Shown here: piece by piece, positions 34,645 to 44,329 of the stretch
How the letters are laid out: the number at the start of each line of letters is the position of its first letter
How positions within the stretch are numbered: the stretch's first letter is position 1
Source of the DNA: an uncultured Sutterella sp.
GTDB lineage: Bacteria > Pseudomonadota > Gammaproteobacteria > Burkholderiales > Burkholderiaceae_F
Direction: 5' to 3'
NCBI GenBank assembly: GCA_900757865.1
Contig: CAAEPH010000030.1
Span: forward strand, 1 to 64,000
Length of the DNA: 64,000 bases
Program-made: the position numbers and the translations under genes
The notes under the pieces: generated by a model
What the model saw: the letters and a program-made list of their open reading frames with translations, nothing else
Told to the model about the DNA's origin: nothing
Database searches by the model: none

Positions 34645-36879
34645 TTACTTTTTGCTAAAGATCAGCTTGAACGCCTGGAGGACCACCATGAAGGCACCGA
34701 TGATGAACATCGTGTCACCCGCAAAGCGTGCCCAACGCAAACTCACCAACGTGGCGCTTTGCATGACCGCTTCGCTACGAGCGTACCAAAGACCTTCAGA
34801 GATACTCGCAGCTGCCTGGATCACACCGATCGGGAGCAAGCTCGTGATAATCATCACCACCAAGCCCACGTTAAGGAGCCAGAAGCCTGGGCCCATCAAA
34901 GCCGCAGAGTATTCAGCTTTAGGACGGATGTAGTTCAAGACCAAGAACACAAAGCCTAACGCCAAGAACCCGTACACACCGAAGAGCGCCGCGTGAGAGT
35001 GAACCGCCGTGGTATTGAGACCTTGCACGTAGAAGAGCGAGATCGGCGGATTGATCAAGAAGCCAAACACCCCTGCGCCCAACATGTTCCAGAAGGCCAC
35101 CGCCACGAACATCATCACCGGCCAACGCAGACGACGAGCCCAAGGTGCAGCATGCTGGTAGGACCAATGTTCATAGGCTTCATAGCCCAAGAGCACGAGC
35201 GGCACCACTTCCAAGGCCGAGAACACAGCACCCATGGCCATACCAGAGCTGGTCACGCCAGAGAAGTAGAGGTGGTGCATGGTTCCCGGAACGCCACCGA
35301 TCAAGAAGAGCGAAGCGGAGGCAAGCGAGGTCACCGTAGCCGTGCGCAACGACACCAAACCGAGGTTGTAGAACACGAAAGCAATCGCGGCCGTGGCAAA
35401 CACTTCAAAGAAGCCTTCCACCCAGAGGTGAACCACCCACCAACGCCAGTATTCCATGACGGTGATTGGAGAATGTTCGCCGTAGAAAAGACCCGGACCG
35501 TAGAAGAGACCCACACCTACCATGGAGGCGATGAAGATCGTCAACAAGTTCTTGTCGGAGTGCTTGCTGCGAAGCGCGTTGACAGTGCAACGAAGCATCA
35601 AGAAGAGCCACAACAGTAAGCCCACAAAAAGCATCAACTGCCAGAACCGACCAATGTCCAAGAACTCATAGCCCTGATGACCGAACCAGAAGTTCATGCC
35701 CTTTGGCAAGGTCTGAGCAATGGCCAAGTAGTTACCGGCAAAGGAACCCGCCGCGACGATCAAGAGCGCCACAAACAAGAGGTTCACACCCAAGCGCTGG
35801 AAAGCAGGGTCTTTACCGCCGTTGATCACGGGAGCTAAGAAGAGACCCGCCGTCAAGAAGCCCGTCGCAATCCAAAGGATCGAGGCCTGAATATGCCACG
35901 TACGAGCCAAGGAGTACGGGAAGAAGGACGAGGTATCGATACCGTAGAAACCACCGCCTTCAATGGTGTAGTGAGCGACAAAGCCACCCAAGAGAACCTG
36001 CACAACGAAGAGTAAACCGGTGAGCGCAGCATACTTCCAGAGTGCTTTCTGGCTAGGCGTCAACGCCAAGCGAGAGAGCGGATCGACGTCGGGCACTTTC
36101 ACCGTGTCTTGCTTCTTGTTCCAGGCATAACCCCAAACGAGAAGGCCGACACCCAAGATCAAGACCACAACAGAGGCCACGGACCAAATGATGTTTTCCG
36201 TCGTCGGCACGTTGTCAATCAACGGCTCGTGTGGCCAGTTGCTCGTGTATGTTGCATCAATAGTCGGGCGATTCGTCGACGAGGCCCAAGCCGTCCAGAA
36301 GAAGAACGCCGTTAAGTGCTGACGATCGGTGAGCGAAGGCAACGTGTCCGTTTTCATCGCAAAGTGATCGCGCTGCGTGGCAAACGCAGGGTCGTTGCCA
36401 TAAAGGCCAATGTAGTATTGAGCCGTTTGCGCGATAGCCTTAGCACGCGTTGCGGTAATGGTCACGCGTTCTTGCGCATCAGGCTTACCACCTTCTTTGT
36501 ATTCTTTGGTCATGGCCACGCGCAAACCTGCTTGCTCTTCGGGCGTCAACGACTTGTAAGGCGCCTGGAAGCGTTCTTGAGCGGTAATGTCAAGCCAAGC
36601 GAGCAATTCGCGATGCAACCAGTCAGCCGTCCAGTCAGGAGCTTGGTAAGCACCGTGCCCCAAAATGGAGCCCAGTTCCATACCGCCCGTCGACTGCCAA
36701 GCGCTTTGACCAGCCAAGATATCGTCTTTGGTGAAGACGACTTGACCATCAGTGGTTTGTACCACGCTCGGGAAAGGTGGTGCATGACGATAGACTTCAC
36801 GTCCGGCAAAGCCCAGAAGTGTGAAGCCCACAATAAGTACGGCGAATAACCAGTACCAGAGTTTTTTGTATTGACCCAT
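34645..36879 (-). CDS. norB: Quinol-dependent nitric oxide reductase (qNOR)
   Basis: 744 residues: an N-terminal helix and a large periplasmic domain (about 40-210, with QSAWQSTGGMELGSILGHGAY), then the twelve-helix haem-copper oxidase core. Haem and FeB histidines lie in LARTWHIQASILWIATG, VHLWVEGFFEVFATAA, GTMHHLYFSGV and TAVHSHAALFGVYG. The fused N-terminal part, with no separate norC, marks the quinol-oxidising type. It reduces 2 NO to N2O and mainly detoxifies NO in host-associated bacteria. AAGGATG places the start at ATG 36879. A palindromic operator candidate lies about 120 bp upstream. Confidence 0.92.
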   Translation of the reverse strand: MGQYKKLWYWLFAVLIVGFTLLGFAGREVYRHAPPFPSVVQTTDGQVVFTKDDILAGQSAWQSTGGMELGSILGHGAYQAPDWTADWLHRELLAWLDITAQERFQAPYKSLTPEEQAGLRVAMTKEYKEGGKPDAQERVTITATRAKAIAQTAQYYIGLYGNDPAFATQRDHFAMKTDTLPSLTDRQHLTAFFFWTAWASSTNRPTIDATYTSNWPHEPLIDNVPTTENIIWSVASVVVLILGVGLLVWGYAWNKKQDTVKVPDVDPLSRLALTPSQKALWKYAALTGLLFVVQVLLGGFVAHYTIEGGGFYGIDTSSFFPYSLARTWHIQASILWIATGFLTAGLFLAPVINGGKDPAFQRLGVNLLFVALLIVAAGSFAGNYLAIAQTLPKGMNFWFGHQGYEFLDIGRFWQLMLFVGLLLWLFLMLRCTVNALRSKHSDKNLLTIFIASMVGVGLFYGPGLFYGEHSPITVMEYWRWWVVHLWVEGFFEVFATAAIAFVFYNLGLVSLRTATVTSLASASLFLIGGVPGTMHHLYFSGVTSSGMAMGAVFSALEVVPLVLLGYEAYEHWSYQHAAPWARRLRWPVMMFVAVAFWNMLGAGVFGFLINPPISLFYVQGLNTTAVHSHAALFGVYGFLALGFVFLVLNYIRPKAEYSAALMGPGFWLLNVGLVVMIITSLLPIGVIQAAASISEGLWYARSEAVMQSATLVSLRWARFAGDTMFIIGAFMVVLQAFKLIFSKK

Positions 36880-36997
36880 AACGGCATCCTTGTTTAGGGG
36901 TTTCAAGTTGGAGATAAATTTGTTGTTTTAAGGACTCGCCTATCAGTAAGCTTTAGATGCAACTTTGATGTAAGGCTGAAGGACAAGCATTTACTAT

Positions 36998-37018
36998 TGT
37001 TGTATCCGAGATGCAACA
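36998..37018. promoter_or_regulatory. Palindromic operator candidate upstream of NO reductase
   Basis: TGTTGTATC-CGA-GATGCAACA is a 9-3-9 inverted repeat with one mismatch; a related half-site AGATGCAAC occurs at about 36955. ATGCAA-type dyads resemble sites of the NO-sensing repressor NsrR, so NO-controlled transcription is plausible. Confidence 0.5.
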
Positions 37019-37635
37019 TTTAGGCGTAATAGTAAACGGTCAGAAACAATTTGAAAACCATCCTAATGGGAGAGATTATCTACGCCATCCGTGGGAATAA
37101 CACGGGTTATCACCCTCACTTTCCCGCTCTGCGGACGCTCAAAAAAGAGATATTGAAACTCATACCGAGAACTCACATAGACGAATACGGCCGTCGGAGA
37201 GCCGATTATCGTGAGACAGGCTTACAACACTTTTCGCCAGTCAATGCTCCCTATCACCAGCATCGACCTTTTGTCCTCCTCTACACTAAAACCCCAAGCA
37301 AGAAACTTGAAACGCCCGCTCAAGGTGATGCTTGCTTGGGTAGAACATGGGGTATCGCCCCGGGTGTGAAAGGCCCGTCCCAGCAATACGCTGGTGTCCA
37401 CTATGTCAATCAAGAAGAAAATCTGTATAAAACTCTAGTGCTAGGTCTTACTGACTAGCTAAACGGTCAAGTTTACGGTGTAAAACAAGATTTTCGGACC
37501 CTCTTCCACTTTTGAATCAGCTGTGATAGAATAAATTACAAGAGATAAGAAAGTTTGATACGAACTTGGGTAATTTTTCTAAACATAGAAAAATCTCTAA
37601 TTCCAAGGCGTAATGAGATGAGTGGAGGTTCTACA
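37019..37635. other. Region without a supported gene
   Basis: About 600 bp. A plus-strand frame from 37051 to 37458 (starting at TTG; ATG 37066) reads GEIIYAIRGNNTGYHPHFP and later QHFSPVNAPYHQHRPFVLL. It has no ribosome site, recognised motif or signal peptide. Parts of both strands are open, so it may be a remnant. The right end should hold the promoter of the pilin-like gene. Confidence 0.35.
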
Positions 37636-38103
37636 ATGGCTGTTCCACAATATAAACACCCACGTTGGTTAGCTTTGATCAGCTTTCTTGTTGTTGCGAG
37701 CGGTACACTCGCCGCCCAAGGCAACAGTGGCACGATCACGATGACTGGCCATGTTGTTGAATCGGCTTGCACGTTTGAAGCCGATATGGGTACCTCTGTT
37801 GTCGCTTCCGGTACCGCTTTGCACGTTGGCGTTTCTCGTTGCTCTCTTGATCGAAATCAGTCTCCACGCGCGTCTGTCACCTTGACGGCCACGAGTTCTT
37901 CATCCCCAGTTGTTTTAATCAAAAACGGCAAACGTGTCGCTTTGAACCAATCTGAAGTGATGGGGCAACTCGAACGTGATAACTCGCTCAACCATCTTCC
38001 TGACTATTTGGACTTTGGGACGCCAGTGGTAGCTGACAAAGCGCCCACTGGGGCAACGCAGCTCTCGCGCGCTTCGCTTAATCTGGAAGTCACCTATAAG
38101 TAA
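37636..38103 (+). CDS. Orphan pilin-like exported protein
   Basis: 155 residues: signal peptide (residues 1-29, ending TLAAQ), then a chaperone-usher pilin pattern. ITMTGHVVESACTFEADMG and VSRCSLDRN supply the disulfide pair. The C-terminal strand SRASLNLEVTYK has the alternating hydrophobics and penultimate tyrosine used for chaperone binding. GGAGG lies seven bases before ATG 37636. It stands alone 2 kb from the fimbrial operon and on the other strand. It may be an alternative subunit for that usher. Confidence 0.65.
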   Translation: MAVPQYKHPRWLALISFLVVASGTLAAQGNSGTITMTGHVVESACTFEADMGTSVVASGTALHVGVSRCSLDRNQSPRASVTLTATSSSSPVVLIKNGKRVALNQSEVMGQLERDNSLNHLPDYLDFGTPVVADKAPTGATQLSRASLNLEVTYK

Positions 38104-38280
38104 TCTCGAGCACCACGTTGCCATCCTGCCTGTCATCGTGAACAAACGGTGGAGGCTCACCTGCGAGGAGCACCATGGGCGGTGTTATACTCATCGCCAA
38201 ATCTTTTCTTTGTCGTCGACGTTCAAGCCACTCGACGCCCAAGCGTTCTTTTTGCCCTCTTCTAGTATCGTTGCACTGCA

Positions 38281-39000
38281 ATGAAAAAAGCTCTCATCGT
38301 CAGCTCTCTTTCGTCTCTGTTTCTTCTCGCCGGCTGTGGCAGTATGGAATTTCTCGGCTCTGATGCCGATATCGTTGCAGCTGGTACTCAAAACTGCCAG
38401 CAACTCGATGCGCAAAACAAGATCACGCATCGCTACGACGCACGCATGCGCAATATTCGCCGAGGTCTCCCCACGACGATCAGTGGTCAAACACTCGATT
38501 ACAAAGTCTACGAGACCGAAGACATGAACGCCTTTGCTTTGCCCAACGGGTGTGTGCGTGTCTATTCGGCCTTACTCGACAAACTCAATGATAATGAAGC
38601 CCGCGCTGTTATTGGTCATGAAATCGGCCATGTGGCTCTTCGTCATAGCGTGCAGCAATATCGCACCAACAGTGGCGTAGCGATGACGCTCCAAGGCGTC
38701 AATGCCGTCGGTTCCCTGTTTGGGATCAGCGATGACTCGGGTATGTTGAACAAGCTCGCATTTTCTGCGATCAGTGCGCAGTACTCGCAACGCTTAGAGA
38801 CGGAAGCCGATGACTACAGTATCGATTTGCTGCTCAAAGAAAAAGATGGGCACAAAAAAGCGATGGCACTGGCCGATGCGCTTCGCAAAATTTCGGCCGA
38901 CGGAGAAGACTCCACGTTGCTTCGAAAAATGTTTGGCTCTCATCCCAATACAAAAGAACGTATCGCCCATATCGAAAAGCGCGTTAATACGGCACCGTAA
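38281..39000 (+). CDS. M48-family metalloprotease lipoprotein (YcaL/LoiP-like)
   Basis: 239 residues. The lipobox LLAGC places the mature N-terminal Cys at 19, so it should sit in the outer membrane or periplasm. The M48 zinc motif AVIGHEIGHVALRHS and the downstream glutamate in RLETEADDYSIDLLLK are intact, and FGSHPNTKERIAHIEKR is the family's C-terminal signature. Relatives take part in outer-membrane protein quality control. The start at ATG 38281 leads straight into the signal. It is a single gene. Confidence 0.88.
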   Translation: MKKALIVSSLSSLFLLAGCGSMEFLGSDADIVAAGTQNCQQLDAQNKITHRYDARMRNIRRGLPTTISGQTLDYKVYETEDMNAFALPNGCVRVYSALLDKLNDNEARAVIGHEIGHVALRHSVQQYRTNSGVAMTLQGVNAVGSLFGISDDSGMLNKLAFSAISAQYSQRLETEADDYSIDLLLKEKDGHKKAMALADALRKISADGEDSTLLRKMFGSHPNTKERIAHIEKRVNTAP

Positions 39001-39145
39001 TGCCTTTTAAATGGATGAAATCAAGCACGACAATGTTCATCACCCGCTTCGGAGTCCTTCTCAAATAACTCCACTTCTGGCCTCACTCAACTAAGGCGTA
39101 CCTCAGTCAATGGGCAAGTTGCCTACTAATCAACTTAACTCTCAC

Positions 39146-39179
39146 AAAAAACTCCTGAATTAAATGTCAGGAGTTTTTG
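39146..39179. terminator. Bidirectional terminator
   Basis: AAAAAACTCCTGA and TCAGGAGTTTTTG form a stem flanked by A and T runs. It lies between the M48 gene (+) and the fimbrial operon (-), just past the adhesin stop. Confidence 0.85.
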
Positions 39180-39199
39180 GGGCAGTCGCATCAACATCA

Positions 39200-40249
39200 T
39201 TAATCAATGGAAAGGATATAGCGGATCTTCGACGTGAAGTAACCCGCCCTCACACTGGGCTGTCGCTGGTACAGAGTCCACTTAATAGCCGCTGAACCCA
39301 TTTTCTCATCGTATCCCCAATCGATCCAATTACCGAGCGACATGAGTGTTTTCGTTTGACTATATTCATCATCACCCCAGCAACGACCAGCACAGTAGCG
39401 GATTCCTAAGCCATCCACGCTTTGTCCATCGAGTCCACGCACACCCGCTGTTTTCGAGTCATGTTGAAAATCAGGGATTAACTGAATATTGATTCTTTGG
39501 TACTCTCCCAGACTAATCAGACCAGAACGACATACCGCATTAACCATTGTTTTCCTCTCTGCAAGTTTAATCCCTTGTGCTTTAGGCGTTACAGTACCAA
39601 ACGAAATCTTGGTGGGCGAAATGTCTACTTGGCAGGCGGCATTAAGCTTAATATTTGAACTAGCCAGTAGGGTTTCGATTTTGGTCCAATGATAGTCTTT
39701 TATGGATAAATAGAGATTAGGAATCGCTAACGTATTATTCAAACCCCAATTTCGAGTAAGTGAAACGCAGGGGGTTTGTTTGCAAATCAAAACAACTCGT
39801 ATTTCACCTGATATATGTAAGACATCCCCATCTTTGGCCCTCACACTCGCCAATATCTGCCCAGTACTTTGACTCAAGGGATCATCATTTCTCCACTCCA
39901 TGACATCGGTCGTAGTTTTATTTTCAATCACCAGTCGTCCTGTGATATTCAGAGCAACTTCATCTAACAATGTGATGGGCAATACATTTGCGAACCCCGT
40001 GTTGTCTGTCTGAATCACAAGAGGAGCTGATGTTGGCGAACTAGGATGAGGATAAAAGATGTGATCTTTTGAAATCGTCTGGACATCACTTTTCCACAGT
40101 ACGCTATTCTCAGAAAACGTGAGATTTAGTGACTGATCGGTAATCACGGGAGCTGCCCGTAAAGGCACAATGGAAAAAATAGACACTATACAGCACAGGG
40201 CTATCTTCCAAGATAAAAAAATGAGACGATTCTTCATAGATATTGGCAT
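39200..40249 (-). CDS. Fimbrial tip adhesin-like protein
   Basis: About 349 residues, last gene of the chaperone-usher operon. The signal peptide ends IVPLRA near residue 29. An N-terminal domain with its own Cys pair (VVLICKQTPCVSL) follows, then a C-terminal pilin domain (NAACQVDISPTKISFGTV, VNAVCRSG) ending FTSKIRYILSID. The two-domain size and last position are typical of tip adhesins, though the receptor cannot be inferred. Start ATG 40249 is preferred: AAGGA of the usher's end lies nine bases upstream, and the usher stop TGA sits between. A terminator follows. Confidence 0.7.
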   Translation of the reverse strand: MPISMKNRLIFLSWKIALCCIVSIFSIVPLRAAPVITDQSLNLTFSENSVLWKSDVQTISKDHIFYPHPSSPTSAPLVIQTDNTGFANVLPITLLDEVALNITGRLVIENKTTTDVMEWRNDDPLSQSTGQILASVRAKDGDVLHISGEIRVVLICKQTPCVSLTRNWGLNNTLAIPNLYLSIKDYHWTKIETLLASSNIKLNAACQVDISPTKISFGTVTPKAQGIKLAERKTMVNAVCRSGLISLGEYQRINIQLIPDFQHDSKTAGVRGLDGQSVDGLGIRYCAGRCWGDDEYSQTKTLMSLGNWIDWGYDEKMGSAAIKWTLYQRQPSVRAGYFTSKIRYILSID

Positions 40250-40254
40250 CTTAT

Positions 40255-42789
40255 TCATTCCTTGTGGCAAGTGAGCGTTTGACGGACAATATGCCCCTCA
40301 AGGGCCACTTCGTCACTCGCTAGTTGATAAGGTACTCGGCATTGTTGCTGCTGTCCATTGGCTATCCACCGGATGATTAAATTTCCCTTAGCAGGAGCGG
40401 AGCCGATATACACTTTGCCACCATCATCAATAACCGCTTCTGGAAGGTCTGTGACGGATTCGGATTCAAGTTGAACCGAGCTACCAAAGGGAATGGCTGT
40501 TTGGCCATCGGGTTGCAACAAAGTGAATAACACTTGTGTTCCTGCATAACTGCGAATCGACAAATCCAATACAGCCCCATCAGCTGGAATCGCTTCGGCC
40601 ACAAAGGCTGTTACGGTCACGTTGCTGGGAACCGACTCGGGATCAAGACGAACTTCATTCTTTTGGAAATCAGCTAGGCCCGATACCAAAACCGTATCAC
40701 CATTGCTACCTCCCATTTGCCCCATAACCCGCAGATCTTTGGCATTTTCCACGTGAACAATCGCTTGACTGCGATCCATATCACGAGAGAAGAGAACACC
40801 TCGTTTCCAGATAAGTACACCACCAGATGCATTCACACTAACCGTATCACTCCAATCCGAGTGGCTCACGTTGAGATCTGACCGGAATCGATCACCTTCG
40901 TAACTCAAACCCGCACTATAGGTATTATCAGTACTACCCGAGTGATTAACACCCAAAGAATAAAGCCAGCGCCGATCTTCGGTTAAGTTGCCATACAGGT
41001 TATATGCCTGTTGCCATTCGTGGTTAGAATGCGAAGCTGTCGCCAACAGCTGAGGCGCCTGCCGCTGTCCAAGTAATCGATCAAGCGGTAAAGAAAGCAT
41101 CACATTAATCGTGGTATCAGAGGTATCGCCTGCTGAAAATTGATTACTGTCGTATTTGCTATGCTGCACGCCAAACGTCAATGTACCTCCCCAAATGGGC
41201 ATCCCAATGGAGCTATTGAGACTACGTCGATGCTGTCCATTTTGGTAGCGCTCATCAATATAGGTTGCATAAACACTAGTGGAATCCCAAAACGGGAGTC
41301 GTTGCAACCACGTCATAGATAAGCGAGACTCCAGCGTGTTGTCTAAAGCGTTTCGATAAAAGTCCGTGGGTCGTCTGGCTGCTTGACTCAATGTAATAGG
41401 ATTTCCACCCAAGGTTTTGGCATACGCCATCGTCATCTGAGAGCCAGTTGCCTCGATGTACTTACGCCAGGAGAGTTCAATAGTTTGTCCCGATTGTTTA
41501 AAAGCTTCAAAGTCGGAATTGGAATGCGCGAGCGAGAGCGCCACAGCGCCTAGTCGACCTAAATCTGAAGCAATTCCTCCAAGGCCGTACTGATATTTTT
41601 CGGCTAACGTGCCGTTCGAGAAAACCGTTAAACCGTATGGCAAACCCCAGCCAAACGAACCGGTGATCAAATACGGGCGAGATGTTCCTTCTTCGTCGAG
41701 TTTCCCTGCGCCAATGCTCCAGGTTTTGCGTCCGTCCTTAAGCTGCTTCACACCCGTCATATACGGAACATAGAACGTCTGTACTCGGCCGTTGTCACCT
41801 CGCACCGTGACTTCCACCGTTCCGCCATAGGAGAGGCCCTCCAAGTTGTCAAACTGGAAAGGGCCAGGAGCAACTTCGGTGACCAAAATCGTTCGACCAC
41901 CTTGACGTATCGTTACGGTGGAGTGACTCTCTGCGACGCCTGAAATGGTGGGAATATACGTTTTTTCAAAACTTTCATGCAGATCGTCTTCATCACGAAA
42001 CTCTGCACCCATGATACGAATCGAGGTATCAAACAAACTTTGTGTAGCTAACGTGCCCAAACTTACGCGAGCATTCCAGTCTGGGATGACACGTGTAAGG
42101 TACGTATCTTGGATTTCTTTTTCCCATTGACGTTCACCCTGGCTAGCGTCATACGAAAAACTGGAACGGTTAATCAAACGCCATGCACCAAGATTAAATT
42201 GGGTAGTGAAGTCACCATACGCACGCTCCTGCGAACGATCATCGGTAATCCAACTTTTAGCGTAATTTAGATAGTATTTCGTTTTGAGTGCCGTCTCGCC
42301 AAAATTCCACAGTTTTGGATTGGCTATACGATATTCCACGGCACTCATCCACGCCTGAGGTATCGTCAATTCCAGCGTTTGTAGACTCACGTCGACTTTA
42401 AGTTGACTCCCAGGCAAAATTGTCGCTGGATCGGTGAAGGTGGACTCGGCCGGTAATGCTTCTAAACGTTTTTGAACGTCTTTTTTCAAATTCTGCGCCA
42501 ACAACACTTTGAGCGGAAGCGTGGCGACATAACCGTCCCCCTTCTTCTCAATCACCACCTGCAAGGTCTGATCTTGTTTGCCGTTAACGATGAGCTCATA
42601 GGTTTGCCGCCCCGTTCGTGCTTTTTCAGTAAGGGCTTCTAAATCTTCATCGGTGATCTTTCGACCTAACTCTTGGCTTATCGAGTCCAAATCAAATTGA
42701 AACTCTTGAGCAGAGACACTGCAACTCAACCCCAGTAGGCTTAGCGTCACAGCTAACGGACTCAGACGTTGTGAATAAACCTTAGTCAT
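40255..42789 (-). CDS. Outer-membrane fimbrial usher (FimD/PapC family)
   Basis: About 844 residues. Signal peptide (ending SCSVSAQEF), then an N-terminal chaperone-binding domain. The 24-strand barrel core has family signatures: FGDFTTQFNLGAWRL, the plug region PTISGVAESHSTVTIRQGGR, APGPFQFDNLEGLSYGGTVE and GSFGWGLPYGLTVFSNG. Two C-terminal domains end SDEVALEGHIVRQTLTCHKE. It exports and assembles pilus subunits delivered by the chaperones. The start ATG 42789 overlaps the upstream chaperone stop, with AAGGATGAGG in front. Its end overlaps the ribosome site of the adhesin. Confidence 0.9.
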   Translation of the reverse strand: MTKVYSQRLSPLAVTLSLLGLSCSVSAQEFQFDLDSISQELGRKITDEDLEALTEKARTGRQTYELIVNGKQDQTLQVVIEKKGDGYVATLPLKVLLAQNLKKDVQKRLEALPAESTFTDPATILPGSQLKVDVSLQTLELTIPQAWMSAVEYRIANPKLWNFGETALKTKYYLNYAKSWITDDRSQERAYGDFTTQFNLGAWRLINRSSFSYDASQGERQWEKEIQDTYLTRVIPDWNARVSLGTLATQSLFDTSIRIMGAEFRDEDDLHESFEKTYIPTISGVAESHSTVTIRQGGRTILVTEVAPGPFQFDNLEGLSYGGTVEVTVRGDNGRVQTFYVPYMTGVKQLKDGRKTWSIGAGKLDEEGTSRPYLITGSFGWGLPYGLTVFSNGTLAEKYQYGLGGIASDLGRLGAVALSLAHSNSDFEAFKQSGQTIELSWRKYIEATGSQMTMAYAKTLGGNPITLSQAARRPTDFYRNALDNTLESRLSMTWLQRLPFWDSTSVYATYIDERYQNGQHRRSLNSSIGMPIWGGTLTFGVQHSKYDSNQFSAGDTSDTTINVMLSLPLDRLLGQRQAPQLLATASHSNHEWQQAYNLYGNLTEDRRWLYSLGVNHSGSTDNTYSAGLSYEGDRFRSDLNVSHSDWSDTVSVNASGGVLIWKRGVLFSRDMDRSQAIVHVENAKDLRVMGQMGGSNGDTVLVSGLADFQKNEVRLDPESVPSNVTVTAFVAEAIPADGAVLDLSIRSYAGTQVLFTLLQPDGQTAIPFGSSVQLESESVTDLPEAVIDDGGKVYIGSAPAKGNLIIRWIANGQQQQCRVPYQLASDEVALEGHIVRQTLTCHKE

Positions 42790-43522
42790 GAGCCTCATCC
42801 TTATCTAAAGGCAAACTGATGACTAAACCATTATCATTCAGAATCCCCATCACTGGGCTTGAGTTGCAGGTGGCTGAGGGTAAGGTCAGCTTATTAAATG
42901 GCGCCAACATAGGGGCAGGCGCTTTTTCATCGATTAACTCCTTCCCTCCCATTTTGACGGATCGGACGGTCTGCCAAAACGGCTCTTTATTTTCAATCGT
43001 CAACGACTCCCCATGGCAACTTGCTACAAAATGAGGCCGTTCCATCTGTCCGTGAACCTCGTTAAGTGCCATACTACGCACAAACACTTTTAGCCACAAA
43101 GAGACAGAAATCGAAAGCGTATTATGCTGTGACTGGACGTCATTTCCGGGCACCAGATTCAGTCGAAGACGCTCCAACCCTTCCGTCTTATTATTGGCTA
43201 CCGAAGAACCAATCCAAACCAATCGGAAGGGTAAGCGCTGGCCTGGAGCCAGCAGTGCCATAGGGGGAGTCACCAAGAACTGAGCAGATTTTTCACGGTT
43301 TGCTTCACCATGAGTGTCCGTTTTAAAAACGGAGGCCGTAACAACCCAGGGCTGAGTACTACGATTAGCTAGCCAAAAAGACACGCTCGGTTGACCTTCG
43401 GTATATATCAATCTAGACGTGCTAATCATCAACCCCGATGGGGTCTCCTCAGCGTTGAGAGGACTTACTATCGTTCCCCAACAGAGACTACACAATAACA
43501 GTAAACGTAAAAATACTTGCAT
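42782..43522 (-). CDS. Periplasmic pilus chaperone (first of two by position next to usher)
   Basis: About 246 residues with a signal peptide (MQVFLRLLLLCSLCW, ending PLNA). The PapD-like fold shows GLMISTSRLIYTEGQPSVSF in the first strand, FLVTPPMALLAPGQRLPFRLVW as the G1/F1 motif, and LPSATCNSSPVMGI near the end. It caps subunits before delivery to the usher. It is somewhat diverged from the second chaperone (43549), so the two may serve different subunits. The coding end overlaps the usher start. Confidence 0.8.
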   Translation of the reverse strand: MQVFLRLLLLCSLCWGTIVSPLNAEETPSGLMISTSRLIYTEGQPSVSFWLANRSTQPWVVTASVFKTDTHGEANREKSAQFLVTPPMALLAPGQRLPFRLVWIGSSVANNKTEGLERLRLNLVPGNDVQSQHNTLSISVSLWLKVFVRSMALNEVHGQMERPHFVASCHGESLTIENKEPFWQTVRSVKMGGKELIDEKAPAPMLAPFNKLTLPSATCNSSPVMGILNDNGLVISLPLDKDEAHD

Positions 43523-43548
43523 ATGGCCTGAAGTAGCGGGATTAACCA

Positions 43549-44250
43549 CTATTTCAATTGAATAGGTTGGGTACGACGAATGTAAATACCGAGTTCATCC
43601 AGTGCAGCGTAGTCAAATTTGACAGGCCCTTGCGGTAACTCAACCACTTTGGACGTAATCGACGAAAAAGGCGGAATCATTTCACTGGTATCCACTTCTT
43701 TATCGTTTACCCAATACGTCCCCATCGAAATGACAAATGGTGAAGAATTGGATAACACCACGTGTTTACCATCGCGTTTTACGTCTATCGAATCTATCGC
43801 CTTCAGTAGATTCCCTTTTAGCGCATTCGGACGATAAAACACCTTTACACGGTTTACATAATTAAGTGAAATAGAATTTTGGATATCCGCTTTGGCAGGA
43901 ATTGCCTCACAGACAAACCAAAAAAGCGTCTCCCGATCTTGAGCAAAAATCGTCGGGTCAGGGACCAGCACACGCAAACGTAGCGATTGCCCCGGAAGCA
44001 ATTTTGCTAAAGAGGGCATCACCATCAGTTGACTCGCCTTCTTTTGGTCCACTGTTTCCATATGGCTTTTGATTAAAAACCCCCAATCGCTGGTGTTTTT
44101 AATCACAAAAGACGTTTCGTTTTTCCCCTTCTCAATGACAGCACGCGTGCGATCAAGGCCAATACCTCCTGCCTGCACTAGAATGGCAAAGAAGAAAAGG
44201 CTAGCTATCAGCACTATTTTGCGAATAAGGCTTATAAAAGGGGAAGACAT
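43549..44250 (-). CDS. Periplasmic pilus chaperone
   Basis: About 233 residues: signal peptide (ending ILVQA), then GGIGLDRTRAVIEKGKNETS with the conserved strand-A arginine. MVMPSLAKLLPGQSLRLRVL is the alternating hydrophobic G1 region, and ETLFWFVCEAIPAK is the PapD signature with the usual LFW. RVKVFYRPNAL is the second-domain hallmark. It is closer to classical FimC/PapD than the neighbouring chaperone. It lies between the broken pilin (44330) and the second chaperone in one minus-strand operon. Confidence 0.85.
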   Translation of the reverse strand: MSSPFISLIRKIVLIASLFFFAILVQAGGIGLDRTRAVIEKGKNETSFVIKNTSDWGFLIKSHMETVDQKKASQLMVMPSLAKLLPGQSLRLRVLVPDPTIFAQDRETLFWFVCEAIPAKADIQNSISLNYVNRVKVFYRPNALKGNLLKAIDSIDVKRDGKHVVLSNSSPFVISMGTYWVNDKEVDTSEMIPPFSSITSKVVELPQGPVKFDYAALDELGIYIRRTQPIQLK

Positions 44251-44329
44251 CTTAACCACCATAAAGAAAAAAGATCAGTACGATCGCTAGACCGCGCTGA
44301 TCTCTAAATCAAGTATGTTGTTTCGAAGA

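Noticed and set aside
37051..37458. 135-codon plus-strand frame
   Set aside because: Starts at TTG without ribosome site, no motif or export signal; not supported as a gene.
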